This document shows positions 7,039-15,535 of a stretch of DNA of 32,497 bases, piece after piece (positions within the stretch are counted from its first letter, which is position 1; the number at the start of each line of letters is the position of its first letter). The notes under the pieces are model-generated. The model was not told where the DNA came from. It was given only the letters and a program-made list of their open reading frames with translations, and made no database searches. The position numbers were made by a program, and so were the translations under genes. Source of the stretch: CALFER01 sp964472395 (GTDB lineage Bacteria > CSSED10-310 > CALFER01); NCBI GenBank assembly GCA_964472395.1, contig CAYYMM010000044.1:1-32497 (forward strand), read 5' to 3'.

Positions 7039-8934
7039 TCACATGTAGAGCAATTCCCGCATCCGCTGTCGCAGGATGGTAAGCTCGTCTAAACGCTCCG
7101 ACGCACGTGAAGCTCTCAATGCATCAATCTCTAAACGACACGCGTCGATTGCCATCCCGATTGCTTTCTCCCATTCCGCGTTCCGAATCGCCCGGATGAA
7201 ATCACGCGGTTTTGACACGAGGCGTTCGGGACATCGCGCATCGGGCTCGACCAGCGCATACAGATAGTCACTCAGCGGCCTTTCATGCAGGATGAGCGGG
7301 TAACGGAACTCGCGCATCCGAGAGTGTTCGAGCAGCATCCGGCAAATGACCCGCCCTGGCATCTGTTTCTGCCTCTGCGCATAAATCGAGGATGAAGGGT
7401 AAGGAACCAAAGTACCGGCATTCGGCAACACATGAAATGTTGCAGGATATCGGGTACCGAGGTATCGGAGAATCGTCAGTTCGTTAAAAAATTCCGCCCA
7501 ATCGGAATCTGCATCCGTCATAATCCAGTAATGGTAGCCGGATATACCAGATGCATCGAGATCCCGGCAGATCGCATCCAAATCCACCGAATGATGAATT
7601 TTCTGCAGGCGCTTCAGACGATCCTGGGAAAATGCATCTGTGCCGATCCATAATAGCGGTCGACCACCGGGATACAAATCCGGGGTTCCGACTGTTTCGA
7701 GGACACGCTTACGCTGGTCTTCGAGACGCAGCGCCCGGAGAGATGTTTGTATACCCCAGACTTTCAAACCAACCTCACGAAGGACCTTCAGGATGGTTCC
7801 GGCTCTTGAAGGATCAGCAAGAAGATCGTCGTCATTGAGATTGACTGTCCAGGCATCGAAAGGCATACGAGACTGACGGTTAAGGCTCTCGACATGTGCA
7901 TGATATGCTTCGAGTTGCGCGCGAACACGATCTATTGGCATTCTTCGAACTTTTCTGCCATGTACATGTGAGCAGAACACACAATGGTGCGGACACCCGC
8001 GTGAAGTGGAGAACTCCAGTCCCGCGCTGGCGAATTCTGCGGTCACACTTGAGTAATCGATCGTCGGAATTCCGAGATCCCGAGTGAAGGGGATCCGATC
8101 CAGATGCTCGACCCACCAACCATTCGAGGCTCGAACAATGCAACCGGCAGGCCAGTGTTTTTTATCGCTCGTTTCATTTACGTTATCGTTGAAGATCCGT
8201 TCGAGTGCGTCGATGAACACCGCTTCCGCATCACCTCGAAGAATGACATCCGCCTCAGCAAGGTGAGTGGCAACGATTTCAGGTGCGAGTGTCGCCATAG
8301 GCCCGCCCACAAGGATCGGACCTTCGAACTGAAGACGAATCAACCCCAGGATTGTGCGAACCGCAGGGAACAGGTCTTCCAGAAGCGATACGGCAATGAT
8401 GTCCGGCTGTCCGATCGGAAGCGGATCCTGAGAATAAAGGTCCAAGGGAACGAGATTGGCGTTGATACCCTTACTTCGTGCTAATGACAAGAGAATCATG
8501 GGAGCGGGTGGAATCCCCATGCTTTTCCAGCGGTTGTCTTTCCGATCGATCGGAACAAGAATCGCCAGTCGAGGAGAATCCTTCATCCCGGGTAGAGCAC
8601 GAAATCGGAGAGATTCCTGAACGTGTGGCATAGCATTTACCGAACCTCGTTCCGACGCGATTAGCGCACCTTCCAACGTCTGATCGAGATCATGGAGGGG
8701 GATCGATCGGGGAAGAATCAGACGGACCGATCCGGTCGCAGATTCGACTAAGCTCGGGTTGGAAACGATATCGGACAAATCAATCCGTATATGACCGGAA
8801 ATCGCACGTCGCGAGATCAACCAATGAGCGGTTTTCTTGAGAACAGCGAAACAGAAAACAGCATCAAACGGTGGTTCACTGCAGATCGACCAACTCCCGG
8901 CCCATCCTCTGGAGGGGAACTCAGGCGTAATCAT
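7039..8934 (-). CDS. B12-binding-domain radical SAM protein
   Basis: A 631-residue radical S-adenosylmethionine enzyme. The [4Fe-4S] motif is CPHHCVFC (CX3CX2C; Cys314, Cys318, Cys321). It is preceded by a cobalamin-binding-like Rossmann domain at about 121-245, with PDIIAVSLLEDLFPAV, PILVGGPMATLAPE and VILRGDAEAVF. No DxHxxG cobalamin lower-ligand motif is visible, as is common in B12-radical SAM enzymes. The first 110 residues and the C-terminal 120 match nothing I recognise. The ATG at 8934 is 27 nt after the upstream acetyltransferase-like gene, so the two are probably co-transcribed. Substrate is unknown; methylases and cyclases share this architecture. Confidence 0.85.
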   Translation of the reverse strand: MITPEFPSRGWAGSWSICSEPPFDAVFCFAVLKKTAHWLISRRAISGHIRIDLSDIVSNPSLVESATGSVRLILPRSIPLHDLDQTLEGALIASERGSVNAMPHVQESLRFRALPGMKDSPRLAILVPIDRKDNRWKSMGIPPAPMILLSLARSKGINANLVPLDLYSQDPLPIGQPDIIAVSLLEDLFPAVRTILGLIRLQFEGPILVGGPMATLAPEIVATHLAEADVILRGDAEAVFIDALERIFNDNVNETSDKKHWPAGCIVRASNGWWVEHLDRIPFTRDLGIPTIDYSSVTAEFASAGLEFSTSRGCPHHCVFCSHVHGRKVRRMPIDRVRAQLEAYHAHVESLNRQSRMPFDAWTVNLNDDDLLADPSRAGTILKVLREVGLKVWGIQTSLRALRLEDQRKRVLETVGTPDLYPGGRPLLWIGTDAFSQDRLKRLQKIHHSVDLDAICRDLDASGISGYHYWIMTDADSDWAEFFNELTILRYLGTRYPATFHVLPNAGTLVPYPSSSIYAQRQKQMPGRVICRMLLEHSRMREFRYPLILHERPLSDYLYALVEPDARCPERLVSKPRDFIRAIRNAEWEKAIGMAIDACRLEIDALRASRASERLDELTILRQRMRELLYM

Positions 8935-8961
8935 TCCGGCTTCCGTGATCCGTGCGGAGCA

Positions 8962-9780
8962 TCAACCATGCTTCGAGAGGATTGTCGGTCTGCCGGGAGG
9001 CTTCAGGATGGATCGAGCCGGATAGAATCCTCGGGGGATCGAGAGACACGGATAAACCCAGGTGTCACGGCCGATGAATGTGGCCGGAGCGATCGTCGCG
9101 TTACATCCGATTTCGACGCCATCCCCAAGACATGCGCCGAATTTTGCTCGCCCCGTTGACAGTTCACCATCCGATGTCGAGACGATCATTTCGCTGAAAC
9201 GGACATCCCGCTTATCTTCGTGCGACCTGAATGGGAGATTCGCCAGTTTCGTTCCTGCACCCAGATTCACACAAGAACCGATCACAGAATCACCGATGTA
9301 CGCGAAATGACCTGCTTCGGTATGATCCAAGAAAATCGACGTTTTCATTTCGGTCGTGTGTCCGATCGTGCAGTGTTCACCGATCATGACATCGCCACGC
9401 AGATAGGCTCCTTGACGAATTTCTGTGCCAGGACCGATGTAAGCAGGCGCTTTGATGATCGCAGTCGGCTCGACAACGACATTCCTGGCGAAGAAGAACC
9501 CGAGATTCGGGAAGCAGAATTCCCGTTCGAACACGTAGCCACTCCGAGCGAAGAGGACGGTTTCCTTGCCTCCATCCTGTGTGGGTCGGAACCAGAGTTC
9601 AAAGGCTTGAGGCAAATCAGGTTGTTCGTCAAAAGCTGCGAAGAAATCTGTTAATGCGGGATGAATGGTATCTATCGTCTCCCAAACCGGTCTGCCCCAT
9701 CGAATCAGATTGGGGAAGTGTCGGAGTGGATTCGACTGGAAATAGAACTCCGGCAGCAATTCCTGTCGAAATTCAGGCAT
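8962..9780 (-). CDS. Left-handed beta-helix acyltransferase-like protein (GlmU C-terminal type)
   Basis: A 272-residue protein with hexapeptide repeats (about 105-250) that fold as a left-handed parallel beta-helix. The stretch EMKTSIFLDHTEAGHFAYIGD followed by VIGSCVNLGAGT closely matches the acetyltransferase half of GlmU, including the position of the catalytic His (in GHFAYIGD) and nearby Tyr and Asn. The N-terminal 90 residues are not a nucleotidyltransferase domain, so this is a stand-alone version. It may acetylate or bind a sugar nucleotide, but the substrate is not known. The ATG at 9780 lies 3 nt after the yciO-like stop, with GAGGAG as ribosome binding site. Confidence 0.8.
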   Translation of the reverse strand: MPEFRQELLPEFYFQSNPLRHFPNLIRWGRPVWETIDTIHPALTDFFAAFDEQPDLPQAFELWFRPTQDGGKETVLFARSGYVFEREFCFPNLGFFFARNVVVEPTAIIKAPAYIGPGTEIRQGAYLRGDVMIGEHCTIGHTTEMKTSIFLDHTEAGHFAYIGDSVIGSCVNLGAGTKLANLPFRSHEDKRDVRFSEMIVSTSDGELSTGRAKFGACLGDGVEIGCNATIAPATFIGRDTWVYPCLSIPRGFYPARSILKPPGRPTILSKHG

Positions 9781-9783
9781 CGA

Positions 9784-10392
9784 TTACTCCTCCCAGACGC
9801 CTTTTCCCTCACGAACGAGTTTGGGTGATTCCCCGGTGAGATCGAGAACTGTAGTGGGTTCGGGAAACAAATAGCCGGCGTCCACGATCAGATCGAGGCC
9901 GTGCCCGAAATGATCTTTGATTTCACGGGGGTCTGCAAACATCTCGTCGTTGGATCGCGCCGTTGTCGAGATAATCGGGTTTCCCAAAGCGACAATGAGT
10001 TCATGGCAGACTGTATTGTCAGGAACCCGGATCCCGACGGTATATCGATTGGATCGCATGATCTTAGGGACAAGTTGTGTGGCGTCCAGCAGAAAGGTGT
10101 AGGGGCCGGGTGTCAGTTTTTTCATGAGTTTATATGCATAATTCTGGACATTGGCATATTTTGCGAGATCCGAGAGATCGGCACAGAGGAACGTGAATGG
10201 TTTTTTCTGGCTTCTATTGCGTAACTGATAGAGACGATCGATGGCGGATCGGCTATAGATATCGCACCCCATTCCATAGGTCGAATCTGTCGGAAAAGCG
10301 ATCACACCTCCATCAACCAGACAATTTTTAACCATTTCAACTTTTCTTGGTTGCGGGTATTCGGAGTGAAACTCGATGATCTGAACGGACAA
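9784..10392 (-). CDS. YciO/YrdC/Sua5-family protein
   Basis: The YrdC fold binds RNA and nucleotide. Relatives (TsaC/Sua5) make threonylcarbamoyl-AMP for tRNA t6A; the cellular role of the YciO branch is less clear. Signatures are GGVIAFPTDSTYGMGCD, KKPFTFLCADLSDLAKYA, KLTPGPYTFLL, VGIRVPDN and PTTVLDL. The sequence resembles YciO more than TsaC, and the C-terminal Sua5 domain is absent. I choose a TTG start at 10392. It has GGAGG at 8-nt spacing and gives the YciO-like opening SVQIIEFHSEYPQPRK, 202 residues. A TTG at 10443 is open, but that segment overlaps a likely promoter. Confidence 0.88.
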   Translation of the reverse strand: MSVQIIEFHSEYPQPRKVEMVKNCLVDGGVIAFPTDSTYGMGCDIYSRSAIDRLYQLRNRSQKKPFTFLCADLSDLAKYANVQNYAYKLMKKLTPGPYTFLLDATQLVPKIMRSNRYTVGIRVPDNTVCHELIVALGNPIISTTARSNDEMFADPREIKDHFGHGLDLIVDAGYLFPEPTTVLDLTGESPKLVREGKGVWEE

Positions 10393-10414
10393 AGTGCCAT
10401 CCTCCAGGCGCCGG

Positions 10415-10443
10415 ACTTTAGCAGTCCGATTCAACCGGGTCAA
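10415..10443 (-). promoter_or_regulatory. Candidate sigma-70 promoter of the yciO-like gene
   Basis: Minus strand: TTGACC (10443-10438), 17-nt spacer, TAAAGT (10420-10415) with a TGC extended -10 just before it. A perfect 6-bp hairpin CGGACT-GCTAA-AGTCCG (10412-10428) overlaps the -10 box. A start near 10408 would leave a very short leader before the GGAGG at 10401-10405. By-eye prediction. Confidence 0.4.
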
Positions 10444-10484
10444 GACGCGCCAGGCACCTTCCGGTTCGTCGATGAAGGCTCGGG

Positions 10485-11102
10485 CTAGAAAACGACACGA
10501 AAACCGGTACGTGCCACAATCCCCCCCAGATCGGATTCGTCATAATAATAACTGGCTCCGAAGTTTCCGATTGTATCCGGATAGGAATTGTATTCGGCTT
10601 CGAAGAAAAAGCGGAAGTATCGCGAGAGGTAGACATCGCTCCCGGCCTGAATCAGGAATCCCACCCCGTCGATCGTATCTTCACCGGTTTCCTTGAACTG
10701 CACATACCCGACTCCGACGCCGACATAGGGTGAGAGTAGGCTTTCCCGCAGAAAATGCCACCGAGCCATCAGTGTGATCGGGGTCATGTCATATGAAACG
10801 GATTCCCCTGTTGGTTCAAATCCTCCGTCGTCAGCCGGCCAGACCCGTTCGCCGCTTGCCGAGAGGACATCGACGGCAAGCGTCAGATCGAGGGGAAAGT
10901 AAAACTGATATGTGAATTCCGCTCCGATCGCGTACGTGCCCGGTGCGTCGTAAATCAGATCATGTGTCTCGGACCAGCCGTTTGCCAGAAAGTATCCACC
11001 ACGCACACCGAGTTGAAAGGCGGCCGAGCATGGAATCGAAACGGTCGCGAGAAATATCAACCCGCAGAGTACTCGCATGCAGCTTTTCATCTTGTTTTTC
11101 AT
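10485..11102 (-). CDS. Small outer-membrane beta-barrel protein
   Basis: A 205-residue secreted protein with a signal peptide at about residues 1-27 (positive MKNKMKSCMR, hydrophobic core, SAA cleavage region). The mature part alternates hydrophobic and polar residues with many aromatics and glycine turns, for example LGVRGGYFLANGW, YVGVGVGYVQF and FFFEAEYNSY. It ends in TGFRVVF, a C-terminal Phe typical of outer-membrane barrels. About eight strands are likely (OmpA/OmpW-like size). The ATG at 11102 overlaps the subtilase stop as TGATG, with GGGGAG upstream, so the two genes are translationally coupled. Function is unknown. Confidence 0.78.
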   Translation of the reverse strand: MKNKMKSCMRVLCGLIFLATVSIPCSAAFQLGVRGGYFLANGWSETHDLIYDAPGTYAIGAEFTYQFYFPLDLTLAVDVLSASGERVWPADDGGFEPTGESVSYDMTPITLMARWHFLRESLLSPYVGVGVGYVQFKETGEDTIDGVGFLIQAGSDVYLSRYFRFFFEAEYNSYPDTIGNFGASYYYDESDLGGIVARTGFRVVF

Positions 11103-12451
11103 CAGCTGTCCGCTCCCCATCCCTGACCTCGTTTGATGATGTCCAGCAGGTCGATCAATCCATATCCAAACTCGGGGTCAAGTCCCGATGCACCGAGATC
11201 TCGCGAAGTCCCAGCGATCGCGTCCATGAACTCTACAGGGCCGCCTCCGCGTCTTGACTTGAACAGCGCTGCAGCCGCAGCGACGTGTGGAGTGGCCATC
11301 GAAGTTCCCTGATAGAAATAGTACTCGAATGCCGTTGGATTGCCGGGACTCATGGTCTGTTGGAGGATTCCGTCGCCATATCCATCACGATTCTGATCCA
11401 CGCGCACATCTCCTCCCGGAGCGACGCAATCCAGCCCGTTTCCATAATTCGAGTAATACGCTCGTTTCTGATCATATCGGATCGATCCGACACAGACACA
11501 TTCGGGATATGCGCCGGGGTATTCGAGTCCACCCGAATAGCCGTAATCATCCGCGTCGTTGCCTGCAGCTGCGACACAAATCACGCCGCTTCGATACGCC
11601 TTCTCGATCTCGTCCTCCACAATCCTCCCCGGGTTGACACCGACGGGAAATCCGAGACTCATGTTGATGACGGAAGCACCGTTCTCCACTGCCCAGGCGA
11701 TCCCTTCAGCCAGCGAGTAGGAACTGCCAACACCGTTATTGTCCAGGATCTTGATCGGCATGATCGCACATCCGAAGGCGATTCCGGCGACCCCCAGAGT
11801 GTTGTTTGTGGTTTGAGCGATCGTGCCCGCGACATGCGTACCATGGCCTTCGTCGTCGTTCGCATGAGTATCGGAGTTCACAAAATCGTAGGGATGGACG
11901 AATCGTGTTCCGGCCAGATCCGGAGCGCGGGAGAAATCGCCGTAATCCTCATAGGCAACACCCGTATCCAGGATCGCCACACTGATCGAATCCCTTCCAC
12001 CGGCCGTCAGATCCCAGGCTTTTGGCACATCGAGCAAATCGAAGTTCCACTGGTAGCGATAATAAGGATCATTCGGTTCGCCGAGTTTTCTGCAGAAGTA
12101 ATCGAGCTGCACGTCTCGAACTTTTGGATTGTTCTTTAGCTCCGCGATGAACAATTCGGCTGTTTTTCCTTCAGGGACACGAATCCTGAAGTAATTAGTC
12201 TGTCGGGGGATCTCCGCCGGATCGATTCGTCGAGAACCGAATTGCTCGAGCATCGCATCGATCGACGCAATCGCTTCCGGGTTGCTGAATCGGATCAACA
12301 CATGAGTGGAATGAAATGGAAAGAGGGGTTGCCCAGTAAACGTATCTCGCTCGATTGCGCGATCACCGAGCCCGGGACCGGATTCACCGGCCAGTATCGG
12401 GCCGAGACATACGATCAAGAGAACGGTCACGATCCCTGATGCTTTGGTCAT
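11102..12451 (-). CDS. Secreted subtilisin-like serine protease (S8)
   Basis: A 449-residue exported protease. A signal peptide occupies about residues 1-21, followed by an inhibitor-I9-like propeptide (about 45-115, including HVLIRFSNPEAIASI). The S8 catalytic domain carries the triad Asp162 (SVAILDTGV), His203 (DEGHGTHVAG) and Ser384 (GTSMATPH). The oxyanion Asn298 lies in AAAGND. Loops are rich in Asp, consistent with calcium sites. All key residues are present, so it should be active. The ATG at 12451 has GGAGGA 5 nt upstream; an ATG at 12463 is less likely. It is coupled to the small barrel protein downstream. Confidence 0.93.
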   Translation of the reverse strand: MTKASGIVTVLLIVCLGPILAGESGPGLGDRAIERDTFTGQPLFPFHSTHVLIRFSNPEAIASIDAMLEQFGSRRIDPAEIPRQTNYFRIRVPEGKTAELFIAELKNNPKVRDVQLDYFCRKLGEPNDPYYRYQWNFDLLDVPKAWDLTAGGRDSISVAILDTGVAYEDYGDFSRAPDLAGTRFVHPYDFVNSDTHANDDEGHGTHVAGTIAQTTNNTLGVAGIAFGCAIMPIKILDNNGVGSSYSLAEGIAWAVENGASVINMSLGFPVGVNPGRIVEDEIEKAYRSGVICVAAAGNDADDYGYSGGLEYPGAYPECVCVGSIRYDQKRAYYSNYGNGLDCVAPGGDVRVDQNRDGYGDGILQQTMSPGNPTAFEYYFYQGTSMATPHVAAAAALFKSRRGGGPVEFMDAIAGTSRDLGASGLDPEFGYGLIDLLDIIKRGQGWGADS

Positions 12452-12479
12452 TGATTCCTCCATTCGGCGATTCTATACT
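12451..12479 (+). promoter_or_regulatory. Candidate sigma-70 promoter toward mazG
   Basis: Plus strand: TTGATT (12451-12456), exactly 17 nt, TATACT (12474-12479; 5 of 6 consensus bases). It would start near 12486 and leave a leader of about 170 nt before mazG. The -35 box overlaps the start codon of the divergent subtilase gene. Confidence 0.35.
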
Positions 12480-12589
12480 CGGCGACACCCTGCTTTGCGC
12501 TCGCTTCCGCAATTCGGGGACACCTCCCGGACCGCACCATGCGTTGTTCGGGATATCAGTCGACTGATACGACCGACGCCGTATGCGTC

Positions 12590-12618
12590 ATTCTACCGTC
12601 CCGCCGAGGGATACTCAA
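12590..12618 (-). promoter_or_regulatory. Candidate sigma-70 promoter toward the subtilase gene
   Basis: Minus strand: TTGAGT (12618-12613), 17-nt spacer, TAGAAT (12595-12590; 5 of 6 consensus bases). The leader would be about 130 nt. Together with the plus-strand candidate this makes the 207-bp gap a divergent promoter region; nothing else was seen in it. Confidence 0.33.
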
Positions 12619-12658
12619 CCACCCTTGACAGACCGGTGCAACCCGGCACAGGAGATCT

Positions 12659-13474
12659 ATGAGCAGCTCGGATCTTTCCCGGAAATTTCTGGAATTGATT
12701 GACATCATGAAACGCCTCCGCGATGAGAATGGGTGCCCATGGGATCGAAAGCAGACCCATGAATCGCTCGTTCCGTATCTTCTCGAGGAAAGTTACGAGG
12801 CAATCGGTGCGATCGAGACAGGTGACTGGGAAGGTTTGTCCGGCGAACTGGGGGATGTGCTGTTGCAGATCCTGTTTCATACTCGGATCGCCGAAGAATC
12901 GAATGAATTCACGATGGCTACTGTGCTCGACACCCTGACTCGGAAACTGATACGAAGACATCCGCATGTGTTTGGAACAGTTTCAGTGGACGATGCCGAG
13001 GAGGTCTTGCGGAACTGGCAGTTGATCAAGAGGGACGAGGCGAGAGAGGGTGGAGCTCGAAGTGTCCTGGACGGCCTGACATCAGCGCTGCCGCAATTGA
13101 CATATGCGCAGAAGAGTCAGGAGCGAGCAGCCCAGGTCGGATTCGATTGGGACACAACGGATCAGGTGAAGGAGAAAGTTCGAGAAGAGTGGCGGGAGCT
13201 ATGGGAAAGCGTGGATGGCTCCGAGTCTCCCAAGCGGATCGAAGAAGAAATGGGCGATCTCCTGTTCGCTCTCGTCAATCTTGCCCGTTTCCTGAATGTC
13301 CAGCCTGAGGAAGCCCTCAGGAAGGCCAATCTGAAGTTTGCACGGCGGTTTCGTGAAGTGGAGCTCCGTGCGGGGGGCGGAGATACGATGAAGACCATGG
13401 GACTTGAATCCCTGGACGCAATCTGGAATGACGTAAAAGCGGATGAGCGGGATGATTCGGTGTCAGTCGAGTGA
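12659..13474 (+). CDS. mazG: Nucleoside triphosphate pyrophosphohydrolase MazG
   Basis: Hydrolyses NTPs to NMP and pyrophosphate; in E. coli it limits aberrant nucleotides and (p)ppGpp build-up. The 271-residue protein has two MazG helical domains. The first (about 10-120) holds the metal-binding EExxE...ExxD pattern in LLEESYEAIGAIE and ELGDVL, preceded by the typical LRDENGCPWDRKQTHESL. The second (about 150-235) has REEWREL and EEEMGDLLFALVN. The ATG at 12659 has AGGAG 5 nt upstream. It converges with the diguanylate cyclase gene, and the two 3' ends overlap by 12 bp. Confidence 0.96.
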   Translation: MSSSDLSRKFLELIDIMKRLRDENGCPWDRKQTHESLVPYLLEESYEAIGAIETGDWEGLSGELGDVLLQILFHTRIAEESNEFTMATVLDTLTRKLIRRHPHVFGTVSVDDAEEVLRNWQLIKRDEAREGGARSVLDGLTSALPQLTYAQKSQERAAQVGFDWDTTDQVKEKVREEWRELWESVDGSESPKRIEEEMGDLLFALVNLARFLNVQPEEALRKANLKFARRFREVELRAGGGDTMKTMGLESLDAIWNDVKADERDDSVSVE

Positions 13475-15511
13475 AATCTGACTGACGACGACACGGTTAC
13501 GACCCCCGCTTTTCGCTTCATAAAGGGCTTTATCCGCAGCTTCTATGATTTCCGCCGGAGTGAGGGCTTGTGAGGGGAAGTTGGCCACGCCGATACTCAT
13601 GGTCACCGACACGAGCTGTTCGCCGATCTTGAATTGTTGTTTCTCGCATAACCGCCGGATCCGCTCTGCGGTCTTTGTGGCCATGTCGAGTTTACTACCG
13701 ATGAGAATGACGGCAAACTCCTCGCCGCCATAGCGTGCAACGACATCGACTTCCCGAGCCTGATCTTTGAGGAGTCGTGCAATGCTCTTGAGAATCTGAT
13801 CGCCTGCCTGATGACCGAAAGTATCATTGAACTTCTTAAAGTGATCGATATCGACCATCAACAGACTGAATGTGATTGGTTCCCGTTTGGATCGTTTGAT
13901 TTCCCGAAGCATGCAATCCTGGAAATATCGATGGTTGAACAGTTGAGTCAATCCGTCGGTAACAGCAAGACGTTCGATTTTTTCGGCATTCAAGGCGTTC
14001 TCGACCGAGAAACCGAACTGAGCCGCAAGGGATCCGAAGATGAACTCGTCATCGTGTGTGAAATAGTCTCTGCGGTGTGACCCGAGAATCATGACGCCGA
14101 TAATGCGCTCCTCCATCGGAAGCTGGACGATGAGGAGCGAATTGACTTTGAGTGAAGGTTCTGCGGGGGACACAATCCCATGATTATCGACAGACATCGC
14201 ATCACTGCTAAGAATCGACGTGACCTGACCTGCTGTCATCAGTTTACCGACGACCGAGTCCGGGTGAACCGACGCACCGATTAATTTTTGAAAGAAGACA
14301 CCTGCTGCGGCACGAACGACCAGGCGATCGTTCTCCGATAGAACTGCAACAGCGATCTCATCGCTCGCTTTGATCATCTGGCTGATTTCGACCAGCAATT
14401 CGAGACGTTTTCCGAGATCCAGTTTACTTTCGAGGAGTCGTTTGATGGCCTTGTAGAATGCCTCCATATAGACGGCATGCGATTCCCGTTGTTGGTACAA
14501 ACGGAAGGCCTCCACGATATCCGCAATGATCTCAGCAAAAACCCGCATCGACCGTTCCTCGTCCACGCCGAACGAGTTGCTCCGGCGGCTGTCCACACCG
14601 AGAATACCTTCGACGCGGTCATTTGTTATGACGGGATGGATCATACATGACAGAATGCGTTCACGGGACGAGTAATAAGAAGGATACTGTTTCGCACGAG
14701 GGAGTTTTTCATGTGAGAGTGGTCGTTTGTTTTTGAAAACCCACGAGAGCAATCCCTCTTCAACGACCTCAAACGTAGCCTCCGGATTGAAAAATTTACT
14801 TTTACTCTTGAAAGCCAGCAGTTTCATGTATCCCGCGTCGTGATCCAGAAAGAAGAAGTAGCATGAAAAAGGATGGAGAGATTCGTTGATCAGGTCGAGG
14901 ATTTTTTCAACGAGTCGGTCTATGCGGAACACGCTGGCGACCGCCTTGACCATTTGGGTATCCCGCTTGAGATCAGGAAGATCATCACTGTCCTGTTCGG
15001 GCTGATCGAGTCCTGTGAGCAACCCGCGAGCACGATGCTCAATACTGGTTATTTTTGTCCGGAACCGCTCGCGTTCCTGAAGCATAAGCCAGAACATGCT
15101 TCCCCAGACGAGTCCGTAGAGTGGCATCCATAACACCAGAGACAGATCCGTTCGGGTCGATACCATTGCAACAATGGTGTTCAAGAGCAGGATAATGACG
15201 CCAATGATTGCGAGTTTAAGATGAAAACAGAAAAACATGACAGAGATGGTGATTATGAGAATGGGGGTGAGATCGATCTGGAGCGAAGATGCGAAGAGCC
15301 AGAGAGTGACAGCGGCGATGGGGAAAAGAGCGATGAAATGCTGTTTGCTGCGTTCAGTGCCGAGAATCAGGCGGAAGGAAAAAAAAGCCATGAGAGCGAT
15401 GATCAGCAGCAACCACCATCCGGACACGAGAAATCCGGGCGCAAACACGGCAAAGGAAATGAATAGAAGAACGGGAAGGATTGTACCGGCTAATTCAATA
15501 ATTGCGGACAC
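13463..15511 (-). CDS. Membrane-anchored GAF-GAF-GGDEF diguanylate cyclase
   Basis: A 682-residue protein that should make cyclic-di-GMP from two GTP. Residues 1-145 hold about five or six membrane segments, followed by a short linker, a GAF domain at about 190-335, a second GAF-like domain at about 365-505, and the GGDEF domain from about 510. The active site is RYGGEEF (GGEEF 595-599). An allosteric I-site RxxD (Arg586-Asp589) sits five residues before it, so product inhibition is likely. The start is GTG at 15511 with AAGGA upstream, 24 nt after dksA, so it is probably in the dksA transcript. What the GAF domains sense is unknown. Confidence 0.93.
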   Translation of the reverse strand: MSAIIELAGTILPVLLFISFAVFAPGFLVSGWWLLLIIALMAFFSFRLILGTERSKQHFIALFPIAAVTLWLFASSLQIDLTPILIITISVMFFCFHLKLAIIGVIILLLNTIVAMVSTRTDLSLVLWMPLYGLVWGSMFWLMLQERERFRTKITSIEHRARGLLTGLDQPEQDSDDLPDLKRDTQMVKAVASVFRIDRLVEKILDLINESLHPFSCYFFFLDHDAGYMKLLAFKSKSKFFNPEATFEVVEEGLLSWVFKNKRPLSHEKLPRAKQYPSYYSSRERILSCMIHPVITNDRVEGILGVDSRRSNSFGVDEERSMRVFAEIIADIVEAFRLYQQRESHAVYMEAFYKAIKRLLESKLDLGKRLELLVEISQMIKASDEIAVAVLSENDRLVVRAAAGVFFQKLIGASVHPDSVVGKLMTAGQVTSILSSDAMSVDNHGIVSPAEPSLKVNSLLIVQLPMEERIIGVMILGSHRRDYFTHDDEFIFGSLAAQFGFSVENALNAEKIERLAVTDGLTQLFNHRYFQDCMLREIKRSKREPITFSLLMVDIDHFKKFNDTFGHQAGDQILKSIARLLKDQAREVDVVARYGGEEFAVILIGSKLDMATKTAERIRRLCEKQQFKIGEQLVSVTMSIGVANFPSQALTPAEIIEAADKALYEAKSGGRNRVVVSQISLD

Positions 15512-15535
15512 ATTCGTCCTTGGGTGAGCGGTCGA

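Noticed and set aside
10393..10443. Longer TTG start of the yciO-like gene
   Set aside because: The segment coincides with a good -35/-10 pair, and the GGAGG at 10401-10405 serves the inner TTG, which matches the family's N-terminus.
12625..12630. TTGACA on the plus strand just before mazG
   Set aside because: No -10 hexamer lies 16-18 nt downstream, and the mazG start codon follows too closely.
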